Source: an uncultured bacterium
GTDB taxonomy: Bacteria > Planctomycetota > Phycisphaerae > Phycisphaerales > SM1A02
Assembly (NCBI GenBank): GCA_903891095.1
Contig: CAITDI010000121.1
Location: 18,883-82,882, forward strand
Length of the DNA stretch: 64,000 nt
Direction of reading: 5' to 3'
In this document: piece by piece, positions 8,802-16,241 of the stretch
How the letters are laid out: every line of letters starts with the position of its first letter
How positions within the stretch are numbered: the stretch's first letter is position 1
Translations under genes and position numbers: made by a program
Notes under the pieces: generated by a model
Told to the model about the DNA's origin: nothing
The model's input: only the letters and a program-made list of their open reading frames with translations
Database searches by the model: none

Positions 8802-9620
8802 TCAGAGCTGGTTCGCCCGAAGGGGAGCGCGCGGCACGTAGCCGGGAATCTTGGTCGACGGGATGTCCGCCGGTCGGCAGAGGCCTGCGATCTGCGGGCG
8901 CTGGTCCGCGGGGAACAGCGACACCATCGCGATGGCAGTCTGCTCGGGATTGGCGAGCGCGGGGCACGCGCTCCACTTGTCGAACTTGTGGTGGCCGAAG
9001 CGCGCCATCCCGGTGTGGCCGGTGAGCGAGCTGTCGACTTCCTCGTTCGGGTCGCCGAAGCCGAAGGCCCAGCGGATGTCCTTGATCGCCTCGGGCGAAC
9101 CCGAGAAGAAGCGCCAGCCCGGACGGCCGTAGATGCCGTGGTCGACCATGAACTTCTTCATGTCCGCCGGCGCGTCGCTCGCGAGCGAGAAGGCGTAGAA
9201 CTGCACCGGCTTGTCCATGATCGGCTTGAGGAGGTCGTACGCCTCCGCCATGCGCGCGGTCATGCTGCCGCAGATGCCGTTGCACTTGGCGTACTGGAAG
9301 GTCGCAGCAAACACGCGGCCTTCGATGAGGTCGTCCTGGAAGTACGCGACGCGTCCATCCTGGTCGACGAGCTTGTGATTGCGGAACACGCGGGTTCCGT
9401 CCGCACGCACCAGCTGTGCGCCGGGACCTTCGGGGAACTCGATGCCCTTGGCCGCGAGCGGGCGCTCGTCGCTTGTGGCACCGTCGCTGCCGGCCTTGAG
9501 CGCGCGCGAGCATCCTCCCAGCAGCAGCGCCGCGGCGGGAACCAGCATGCTTCCCATCAGCGAGCGGCGGGTAAGCACATGAGGCGACGTTTCCTGTGCG
9601 GCGGGATGCTTCGGGATCAT
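8802..9620 (-). CDS. SCO1/SenC-like copper-chaperone family lipoprotein (copy 3)
   Basis: 272 aa from the ATG at 9620, preceded by AGGAAGAGG. Tat motif (TRRSL, R18-R19), hydrophobic segment and lipobox LLGGC (C37) predict a membrane-anchored periplasmic lipoprotein. The thioredoxin-like domain has CNGIC (C113/C117) and the conserved His in TGHTG. The sequence HGIYGRPGWRFFSG is shared almost exactly by all three copies and is a useful signature of this subfamily. It lies 162 nt downstream of multicopper oxidase 3, repeating the oxidase-then-SCO order of copy 1. Confidence 0.85.
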   Translation of the reverse strand: MIPKHPAAQETSPHVLTRRSLMGSMLVPAAALLLGGCSRALKAGSDGATSDERPLAAKGIEFPEGPGAQLVRADGTRVFRNHKLVDQDGRVAYFQDDLIEGRVFAATFQYAKCNGICGSMTARMAEAYDLLKPIMDKPVQFYAFSLASDAPADMKKFMVDHGIYGRPGWRFFSGSPEAIKDIRWAFGFGDPNEEVDSSLTGHTGMARFGHHKFDKWSACPALANPEQTAIAMVSLFPADQRPQIAGLCRPADIPSTKIPGYVPRAPLRANQL

Positions 9621-9683
9621 GCGGACCTCTTCCTGACGTTGCTGTGTGCGGGCAGCGCTTGGCGCGCCGCGGACTTCAAGCCG

Positions 9684-9729
9684 CTATCCGCCGCGCGCGC
9701 CAGGACGACTCGGCGCGCGCGACGGATAG
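9684..9729 (-). other. GACGAC-loop hairpin after multicopper oxidase 3
   Basis: An 18-bp stem with one C/T mismatch (CTATCCGCCGCGCGCGCC at 9684-9701 with its complement at 9712-9729) closes the loop AGGACGACTC. It lies 54 nt after the oxidase stop and before SCO copy 3. It resembles the hairpin after oxidase 2 in stem core and loop but differs in the outer stem pairs. No T-tract follows. Confidence 0.75.
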
Positions 9730-9782
9730 TGCGTTTCTGCTTGCCGGATGTTGAGCCGGCGTGGTTGCTTGCTTGCGACGGC

Positions 9783-11432
9783 TTAGGGCACGATGTCCCA
9801 GCGCACCATCATCGCGTGATCCTCGTGGATCAGGTTGTGGCAGTGCATCGGATACTTGCCGACCCAGTCGCGGAACTTGATGTACACCGACATGCTCTCG
9901 CCTGGCCACATGCCGTGCACGTCCTTGCGGGCCTCGTGCGTGGTGCCGGCGACCGGCTGTCCGTTGTAGGTGAGGTAGCGCGGTTCCTCGCAGTGGTTGT
10001 GCATCGGATGCGCCCAGCCGCCCGCGGTGGAGAAGTTCCAGATCTCGGCGGTGCCGATCTTGCAGGCCGCATCGCAGCGGTTCTGGTCGAACAGGTTGCC
10101 GTTGACGGTCCACATGCCGTTGGTGCGCGTGAGGTGCCAGGTGCGCTCGGCGACGACCGGGCGATCCATCGCAGGCAGCGCGCGCAGCGTGGTCGGCACG
10201 CGGCTGTTGTCGGGCACGTTGGTCTCGGGACGGATGATGAACTTGAGCAGCTGGTGCGACTGGTTCATCGGCAGGGTGTTGCCGGTGGGTCCGCGACCGT
10301 TGGTCTGCTCGGCGCGATTGACGAGGTAGAGCGCGGTGGTCGACGCAGGCAGCTGGCTGAAGTCGACGACGATGTCACCGCGCTCGGCGACGCCAAGCTT
10401 GACGTTCTGCAGCGTCAGCGGCTTGGTGATCATGTTGCCGTCGTTGGCCAGGTACTGGAACGCCATGCCGTTGGAGAGCCACAGGTCCATGTAGCGCGAG
10501 ATGCCGCTGTTGAGCAGGCGGAAGCGGTACTTGCGGCGCTCGACCTCGAAGTACGGCTGCACGCGGCCGTTGACGAGGTGCTTGTCGCCGAGGATGCCGT
10601 CCATGTTCATCAAGTCCATGGTCAGCATGCCGTTCGCGTCGTAGTTGCGGTCGGCAAACACGAGCGGGATGTCGTAGCGGTTCTTGACGCGCTTGCCATC
10701 CGGCACGCCGCTGGGGAGGCGGAACGCATCGGGATTCGGATCGTTCTCATTGCCGCTGTCGCGGTGATCGAACAGCAGGAAGAACCCCGCCATGCCGCGG
10801 TACACGTTCTGCGACGTGAAGTCGTGGCAGTGGTCGTGGTAGAAGAGCGTGCCCTTCGCCTCGAGCTCGTCGCCGCCGGCGTAGATGTTCGGCCAGTGGT
10901 GGTCGTGGCAGCAGCCGGGGTTGTAGAGATCCCAGGGGCCGCCGTCGGATTCAGGGGCGTGGTGGCCGTTGTGGACGTGGGTGATCACGTCGCAGCTGCC
11001 GAATCCCTGCACGACCGAAGGCATGCAGTTGTTGATGCGCGTGAACACGGGCTCGCCGTAGCGCATCATGAAGGTCGGTCCGGGGCACATGCCGTCGTAG
11101 CTCGAGTGCGGGCTGAACGCCAGCTGCGGGTGTGCGCGGTGCATCGTCTCGCAGACGTTGACCTCATAGAACTTCTGCGGACGGAACTCGTCGAAGCGCT
11201 GGAAGTTGGCCTCGTTGATCGGCGTGCTGTACTGCTGGCCGAACGGGATCGGGATCTTGTACGGCGCGAACGCGAGCGGCTGCACCCACGGCGTCGTGAA
11301 CGGGCTCGTCGGCACATCGGCCAGCATCGAGCGCGAGAACTTGGTGTTGATGAAGAACGCGCCGGTGGCGAGGGCGGAGCCCTGCACGAACGTGCGACGG
11401 TTCACGGGCTGGCCGAGGAATCCGTTAGACAT
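9783..11432 (-). CDS. Multicopper oxidase, Tat-exported (copy 3)
   Basis: 549 aa from the ATG at 11432, with GGAGG seven bases upstream; upstream in-frame Mets lack such a site. Tat motif NRRTF at residues 11-15. Copper ligands: H152/H154 (HVH), H199/H201 (YHDH), the HPMHNHC motif, and H530-C531-H532 with H536 and M541 (type 1 site). The insert between the first two motifs is CCHDHHW here instead of HYHDHHW. It is the most diverged of the three oxidases and lacks a short segment (IATDITTGQ..) before YHDH. It is the first gene of the minus-strand cluster, facing a divergent gene across 466 bp. Confidence 0.93.
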   Translation of the reverse strand: MSNGFLGQPVNRRTFVQGSALATGAFFINTKFSRSMLADVPTSPFTTPWVQPLAFAPYKIPIPFGQQYSTPINEANFQRFDEFRPQKFYEVNVCETMHRAHPQLAFSPHSSYDGMCPGPTFMMRYGEPVFTRINNCMPSVVQGFGSCDVITHVHNGHHAPESDGGPWDLYNPGCCHDHHWPNIYAGGDELEAKGTLFYHDHCHDFTSQNVYRGMAGFFLLFDHRDSGNENDPNPDAFRLPSGVPDGKRVKNRYDIPLVFADRNYDANGMLTMDLMNMDGILGDKHLVNGRVQPYFEVERRKYRFRLLNSGISRYMDLWLSNGMAFQYLANDGNMITKPLTLQNVKLGVAERGDIVVDFSQLPASTTALYLVNRAEQTNGRGPTGNTLPMNQSHQLLKFIIRPETNVPDNSRVPTTLRALPAMDRPVVAERTWHLTRTNGMWTVNGNLFDQNRCDAACKIGTAEIWNFSTAGGWAHPMHNHCEEPRYLTYNGQPVAGTTHEARKDVHGMWPGESMSVYIKFRDWVGKYPMHCHNLIHEDHAMMVRWDIVP

Positions 11433-11898
11433 TCGTGGCCTCCGCGTGCTGGGAGGCGCTGCGCGTGAGCGCGAGAGAGGGACCGACTGCGAAGCCATCA
11501 CGGTGGGTGAGGCGAGCGCCATGTGACGACAACATGGTTCTTGCTCCGAGGTGTGCATGCAGTTCGACGAGTCCCACTGGGACGACCGGCAGGGTGACGG
11601 GAGGGCGTTCCCCGTTACTCAGCGAACTGAGCCTTTAGACTTCCCCAAGATGCGGTCTGTGCAAGTTGTGTGGACGGGAATACTTACTTTTTTGCGCTCT
11701 GCAGACAATTCGGATTTGCAAGTGTCGTCTCGCTTCGGTCCGAGTTGTCGCGGCGCGTCTCGTCTCCACAGGAGAGTCGCGAATCGCACTACAGATACGC
11801 AACAAAACCAAATCTGGGTGAATCCGAGTGAATCCGTTTTGGACTGGCGCGCGCGCCAAATGTTGGAGATTGCGGCGTTGCACGGTAGTCTTCGAGGC
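11433..11898. other. 466-bp divergent intergenic region with a GACGAC-loop hairpin
   Basis: Contains the leader of oxidase 3 and the 5' region of the divergent secreted-protein gene. A hairpin at 11519-11537 (stem CCATGT/ACATGG, loop GACGACA) lies 87 nt upstream of the oxidase start and matches hairpin a of the oxidase 2 leader in position and plan. An A/T-richer patch at about 11680-11720 and 11800-11840 may hold the plus-strand promoter. No gene is seen. Confidence 0.45.
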
Positions 11899-12822
11899 AT
11901 GCATCGCACCCTGTATCTCACCGGCGCGCTGGCCATGATGGTGGCCAGCGCAGCGTCCGCAGTCGACATCGTCAACACCTCGTTCGATAAGTACGCGGGA
12001 GGCGCGCTCTCGGGTCAGCTCGCGTGGCTCGGTGTCGCAGGCACCTGGGCCGTGAGCGGCGCGATGAACGCTCCGCAGATCGCGGCCAATGTGATCGGAC
12101 CCGGCGTCGATCCCGGCATCGATCCCGTCGGTGGAACCGGCCGCATGGTGCGTCTCTGCACCGAGCGCTTCAACGCGGGCCGCACGAAGGCGTGGCTTGA
12201 TCTCCTCAACAGCGGCAAGTGGGCCGCGGCGAGCGCGGGCGGCAACGGCGTGCTCGAGACCAAGGTCATGATGTACATCCCCAGCGGTCAGCTGCTCACC
12301 TCGACCTTTGGCGTGATGATCTCGAAGAGCTCGTTCGAGACCTCGGGCGGATTTCTCGTGAGCGCGCAGACGGGCGCGATCTCGCTGCTCAACGGCGGCT
12401 ATGCGATCACCAACCGCACCGCGACGGGCGCGACGGTGGCGCTCAATGCGTGGAACGAGTTCACCTACCGCTGGAAGGTCGCGACCGGCGAAGGCCGCCT
12501 CTTCGTGAACGGCGTGTCGGTCGCGTCGCACACGACGACGCTTTCGGGTGCGATCTACGCGTCGAACTTGTTCTCGACCACCGACACGACGCCTGGCACG
12601 CTCAACGCGTTCGGCTACTTCGACAACCTCGTGATCGCCGCGGTGCCGTCGCTCGCGCCGCCGTGCGCGGGCGACTTCAACGGCGATGGCACGCGCGACG
12701 CTTCGGATCTCGCGACGCTTCTCGGCGCGTGGGGCGGCGCGGGCGGCGATGTCAACGGCGACGGCACGACGGACGCGTCGGATCTCTCGACGCTGCTGAG
12801 CGGCTGGGGCGCTTGCGGGTGA
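11899..12822 (+). CDS. Secreted protein with LamG-like domain and C-terminal dockerin-like repeats
   Basis: 307 aa from the ATG at 11899; the open frame begins at 11551 but a signal peptide (HRTLYLTGALAMMVASAASA) fixes this start. The mature part (about 25-250) is beta-rich with features of a concanavalin-like/LamG fold (NEFTYRWKVATGEGRLFVNG; AFGYFDNLVI). The C-terminus has two Ca-binding repeats, each with NGDGTxDASDLxTLL and ending GxWG. Such paired repeats resemble type I dockerin and may anchor the protein or stabilise it with calcium. No catalytic motif is seen, so the role is unknown. It converges with the next gene on a shared terminator. Confidence 0.75.
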   Translation: MHRTLYLTGALAMMVASAASAVDIVNTSFDKYAGGALSGQLAWLGVAGTWAVSGAMNAPQIAANVIGPGVDPGIDPVGGTGRMVRLCTERFNAGRTKAWLDLLNSGKWAAASAGGNGVLETKVMMYIPSGQLLTSTFGVMISKSSFETSGGFLVSAQTGAISLLNGGYAITNRTATGATVALNAWNEFTYRWKVATGEGRLFVNGVSVASHTTTLSGAIYASNLFSTTDTTPGTLNAFGYFDNLVIAAVPSLAPPCAGDFNGDGTRDASDLATLLGAWGGAGGDVNGDGTTDASDLSTLLSGWGACG

Positions 12823-12890
12823 GTGGATGGCCGTTTCGTGCCTGACGAGCGCGTGCGCCATCTCTCCTCGGTGACCGAACGATGACCTCG

Positions 12891-12930
12891 AAAAACACAC
12901 GCGCCCCCGGCCGATGCCGGGGGCGCGTGT
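12891..12930. terminator. Bidirectional terminator between convergent dockerin-tailed genes
   Basis: A perfect 15-bp stem (12897-12911 with 12916-12930) has loop CGAT. On the minus strand it is followed by GTTTTTCG; on the plus strand by TCGTT, which is weaker. Confidence 0.85.
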
Positions 12931-12963
12931 TCGTTGGACTGTCGCGATCAGCGTGTTGCCCGA

Positions 12964-14487
12964 TTACGGGCACGCGCCCCACGCGCCGAGCAGCGCCGCG
13001 AGGTCGGCGGCGTCGGTGATGCCGTCGCCATTCACATCGCCGCCCGCGCCGCCCCAGTTGCCGAGCAGGGTGGAGAGGTCGGACGCGTTGACGGCGCTGT
13101 CGTGGTTGAGGTCGGCCGGGCACGGCGGCGGCGGGGGAGTCGCCGGGCCCACTGCGCCGAAGCATTCGGTGTGGAAGCGCGAGGGCTTCGCGGGACCAGC
13201 CGCAGTGCCATTGGCGTAGTTGCCGAAGGCGTAGTTCGTGAACACGTCGAGCTCGTTGTACATGCCGAAGCCGAGCCACGAGGCGCCGATCCCGGGCGCG
13301 TACACGATGCGCGGTCCGTTGCTGCCGGCGAGCGTGAGCGAATCGCCGATCAGGCGCGCCGCGACGAAGTAGCCGCCGAGGCCCGCGTTGGTCGCGTTGC
13401 TGGTGTTGAGCGCAACGTGCGGACGGGTCGCGGGGTTCGGGAACTCCCAGGCGACGCGCTCCAGGCTCGTGGCCGTGGTCGCGGCCAGCTGGAAGGTCTG
13501 CGATGCCACGACGGTTCCGGGCGTGTACGCCGCGCCGTCCCAGTTCATCTCGACGAGCGACATCTCCAGGCCAACGGCCGGAGCCGCCGTGGTCGAGGTG
13601 CCGCCGCGCAGGATGCCCATCACGATCTTGCTCGGCGTGAAGACATCGCCCGCAGCAGCGGGGGTGAAGCAGTTGGAGTACCAGGTCTTCGAACCAACGC
13701 CGTCCGCAGCATCGGTGGGGCGCCAGTACGAGGTGTGCTCGAACGTGCGGCCGTAGAACTGGTCCGCGGGCGCAGCGACCGCGTCGGTCACGACGCCGTA
13801 CGCGCTGACCATGAAGCGCGCGGGATTGTCGCGGAGCGTGCCGGTGGTCGCGTCCGCGGTCTGGCCGAACCAGAACGTCGGGGTGAACACGCCGGTGTTC
13901 GCATTGAAGATGCCGAAGTTGTTGATCGCGCGACCAGGGGTCGGCTCGTACACGACGCGCCAGCCGTTGTTGCCGTTCGCCGCGTTGGGACCAGTGAAGC
14001 GCACGCCGACCCAGAAGCCGCCGTAGCCGTTGGCGCCCTGCGTCGTGGTCTGCAGGTTGACGACGGGGCGCGTCGCCACGTCGGGCCAGTTGAGCACGAC
14101 GTTCTCGGTGTACGCGCTCTCGCTGGCGGCGAGCTGGCGCGTCTCGGTCGCGACGGTCGCGCCGAGGCCGTAGGTGGTGCCGTTCCAAGTCATCTCGACG
14201 ACGGTGATCTCAAGGCCGACCTCGGGCGCGAGCGTGGTGACGCTGCCGACGCGGCGGATGCCGAGGTTGAGCTGGTTGAGGCGAAGGTGCGAGCCGCCCG
14301 ATGCGTACACGTAGCAGTCGGTGTACATGACCGAGTTCGGTCCGTAGGTCGTGGAGCCGTTCGCGTTGTAGCGGGTACCGGACTCGGTGCCTGCCGTGAA
14401 GACCGCGGGGTCGAGCTGCGCCTGCGCGGCACTGGTCAGACCCACGAGCGCAGAGAGCGCGATCGCGAGGGAGCGAGCGTTGAACAT
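12964..14487 (-). CDS. Secreted two-repeat protein with C-terminal dockerin-like repeats
   Basis: 507 aa from the ATG at 14487, preceded by AGAGGAGA; a longer frame to 14604 is not needed. Signal peptide about 1-22 (MFNARSLAIALSALVGLTSA). The mature protein is an internal duplication: residues about 28-225 and 240-430 share the order YGR/TFxxxxYW..TDC, LxMGIxR/LGIRR, PxVGLExxxVEMxWxGxxY, PATRPxVxL, GGYFVxxR and xFGxxN. Each half probably forms a beta-sandwich. Two dockerin-like repeats (NHDSAVNASDLSTLLGNWG, NGDGITDAADLAALLGAWG) close the protein. No enzyme motif is seen; a surface or extracellular role is inferred. Confidence 0.75.
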   Translation of the reverse strand: MFNARSLAIALSALVGLTSAAQAQLDPAVFTAGTESGTRYNANGSTTYGPNSVMYTDCYVYASGGSHLRLNQLNLGIRRVGSVTTLAPEVGLEITVVEMTWNGTTYGLGATVATETRQLAASESAYTENVVLNWPDVATRPVVNLQTTTQGANGYGGFWVGVRFTGPNAANGNNGWRVVYEPTPGRAINNFGIFNANTGVFTPTFWFGQTADATTGTLRDNPARFMVSAYGVVTDAVAAPADQFYGRTFEHTSYWRPTDAADGVGSKTWYSNCFTPAAAGDVFTPSKIVMGILRGGTSTTAAPAVGLEMSLVEMNWDGAAYTPGTVVASQTFQLAATTATSLERVAWEFPNPATRPHVALNTSNATNAGLGGYFVAARLIGDSLTLAGSNGPRIVYAPGIGASWLGFGMYNELDVFTNYAFGNYANGTAAGPAKPSRFHTECFGAVGPATPPPPPCPADLNHDSAVNASDLSTLLGNWGGAGGDVNGDGITDAADLAALLGAWGACP

Positions 14488-14699
14488 TCGAACTGTCTCC
14501 TCTGAGGGAACGGATATGCGGCGATCACGGGAACGCCGCTTGGATCTGGAGACTCTACCGTGAGCGTGGTGATGTTGGATGCGGACAGCGAGCGCCGCGG
14601 ACACGCGCGCCCGACCGACGCAGCGCCAAGTCGCGGCGCGCGCATGAAATCTCGCGCTGCGCGTGGGTTACGCGTTTGATGCACAGCCAGCGCGCGCGA

Positions 14700-15389
14700 T
14701 CACGCGACCGGCGCCGTGTTCCGCAGCAGCACGTCGCCGGGCAGGCGATACACGACTTCGAACGTCGGCATGAGCTCGAGCAGCTTCGCGAGCGACGGTT
14801 CGCCCTCGTAGAGTTCCTCGTTGCTGTACTCGCAGTAGAGGAAGCGCGTGCGCGCGATCGCCTTCGGACCCGCGGTCGCGAGGTCGCCCTCGGCGCCCTG
14901 CATGTCGGCCCAGATGAAGTCGATCGGCCCGGGCGCGTGCTTCGACGCCCAGGTGTCGAGCGTGCGGACCTCGACCGAGATCTTGCGCGTGAACTTGCAC
15001 CACGGGTACTTCTCGAGGTGGCCCTTCGGTGTGCGCAGCGAGCCCGACTGGTCCCAGCCCTCGGGGTAGTTCTTCTTGAGGAGGTCCGTCTCCCCCGGCG
15101 GGAGGCCGTTGCTCATGTGGAAGTCCGCGCGGCCGTTGAGGCCGCCGATCGCCATCTGGTAGAGCTTGGAGCGCGGGCTGTTGACCATCTTGCGGTGCAC
15201 GGCGAACGCGCGCGGATCGGGCTCGAACGAATGCACGGTCGCGCGCGGAAACGCCTGCATCAGCGCCACCGTGTGATCGCCGTGGTGCGCGCCGACCTCG
15301 AGGATGGTGGTCGCGTCGACGCCGATCAGCTTCTGCAGGATGGCGCCGGTGATATCGATGTTGGTGACGGGCGGGATGTCGCGTGCCAT
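14700..15389 (-). CDS. FkbM-family SAM-dependent methyltransferase
   Basis: 229 aa from the ATG at 15389 (AGGAGA ten bases upstream). Motif I for S-adenosylmethionine is ILEVGAHHGDHT, followed by the acidic ribose-binding position in HSFEPDPRAF and the FkbM hallmark IDFIWADMQGAEGDL. FkbM enzymes O-methylate sugars or secondary metabolites. No glycan or natural-product genes are adjacent, so the acceptor is unknown. It lies 212 nt downstream of the preceding gene on the same strand and 36 nt before no recognised terminator. Confidence 0.85.
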   Translation of the reverse strand: MARDIPPVTNIDITGAILQKLIGVDATTILEVGAHHGDHTVALMQAFPRATVHSFEPDPRAFAVHRKMVNSPRSKLYQMAIGGLNGRADFHMSNGLPPGETDLLKKNYPEGWDQSGSLRTPKGHLEKYPWCKFTRKISVEVRTLDTWASKHAPGPIDFIWADMQGAEGDLATAGPKAIARTRFLYCEYSNEELYEGEPSLAKLLELMPTFEVVYRLPGDVLLRNTAPVA

Positions 15390-15546
15390 GTGGATCGGTT
15401 CTCCTTCAACGGACGTCGCCCGCGGCATCGCGAGTCGAGGCGAAATGTAGCTGAGGCGGTGTCGTCGCCATCCCCGCGCCCATTTGCGAAGAAGTTGAGG
15501 CCCCAGGCCTCAACGACAGTCGCAAATGACCATCACGACCCGCTCC

Positions 15547-15590
15547 AAAACGCAGAACGGAAGGCCTCTAGGCCTTCCGTTCTGCGTTTT
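15547..15590. terminator. Strong terminator after tRNA-Gly
   Basis: A perfect 20-bp stem (AAAACGCAGAACGGAAGGCC and its complement) with loop TCTA; the stem itself ends in A4/T4, so it can act in both directions. It lies 2 nt past the tRNA end. Confidence 0.9.
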
Positions 15591-15592
15591 GA

Positions 15593-15664
15593 AGCGGGTG
15601 AAGGGATTCGAACCCTCGACATTCACCTTGGCAAGGTGACACTCTACCACTGAGCTACACCCGC
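15593..15664 (-). tRNA. tRNA-Gly(GCC)
   Basis: 72 nt. Acceptor GCGGGTG pairs with CACCCGC, discriminator T; D-arm TAGCTCAGTGGTAGAG; anticodon loop TTGCCAA between CACC and GGTG; T-arm GAGGGTTCGAATCCCTT. CCA is not encoded. Confidence 0.96.
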
Positions 15665-15809
15665 ATTTGCCTGTCCGCGGTTGCCCGCGGGTCGGGAAAG
15701 ATAGCAGAACTTCGGCGGTCGGCAAGTGGGTTGGTCACCGGGTTCGCAGGTCGGCTCGACTCGTGCATGAACGTCCCGCATAACCCGCACAGACCGCCGT
15801 TTGGAGCGG

Positions 15810-16136
15810 TCACCAGCCTCGGACGACCGCCGCGCCTGCGATCACCCCGCCCAGGATCTTGGCCCCGTGGAAGAGGTCGCCAAGCGGCAGCGGATAGACC
15901 GGGTTGAGCACGACCGCCATGGCGGCGCAGAGACCGCACCAGATCGCGCTGCCCGCTCCCGCGAACATGATCGCGCCGAACGCGAAGAGCCCGCAGGCCA
16001 CCCAGCGCGTGATCTCGTCCGTGACCGTGGTCGGCAGCACATGCAGCGCCTGACACAACAGGAACGCGCTCAGGAGCGCGAGCGGGATCAAGGCTGCCTT
16101 ACCGATGCCGCCACCACCACCAGATTGCTTTGCCAT
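15810..16136 (-). CDS. Small four-helix membrane protein, unknown function
   Basis: 108 aa from the ATG at 16136, preceded by AGGACAGG; an upstream in-frame Met at 16217 overlaps a terminator and is rejected. After a Gly-rich start (KQSGGGGGIGKAA) there are four hydrophobic segments, with the conserved-looking RWVACGLFAFGA and LNPVYPLPLGDLFHGAK between them. The NP-YPLP pattern recalls the DUF6804 family of small bacterial membrane proteins, but that is a tentative match. It lies between a terminator and tRNA-Gly, so it is probably monocistronic. Confidence 0.6.
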   Translation of the reverse strand: MAKQSGGGGGIGKAALIPLALLSAFLLCQALHVLPTTVTDEITRWVACGLFAFGAIMFAGAGSAIWCGLCAAMAVVLNPVYPLPLGDLFHGAKILGGVIAGAAVVRGW

Positions 16137-16167
16137 GCCTGTCCTATCGGCGCGTGGGCGCGCGTGG

Positions 16168-16207
16168 CACAAACGAAACAGGGCGGGACCGCGAGGTCCC
16201 GCCCTGT
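16168..16207 (-). terminator. Terminator of the Tricorn-like gene
   Basis: A perfect 13-bp stem (ACAGGGCGGGACC / GGTCCCGCCCTGT, loop GCGA) is followed on the minus strand by TTCGTTTGTG. Confidence 0.85.
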
Positions 16208-16234
16208 GGAGATTCACAACTGGAGATTCACAGC
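16207..16234. repeat. Two-copy 14-bp tandem repeat after the Tricorn-like gene
   Basis: TGGAGATTCACAAC and TGGAGATTCACAGC stand directly side by side, 7 nt beyond the stop codon and before the terminator stem. Confidence 0.7.
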
Positions 16235-16241
16235 GGATCGA

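Noticed and set aside
9684..9729. Reading the large hairpins after the oxidases as ordinary terminators
   Set aside because: None is followed by a T-tract, unlike the clear terminators elsewhere in the window, and their loops share GACGAC.
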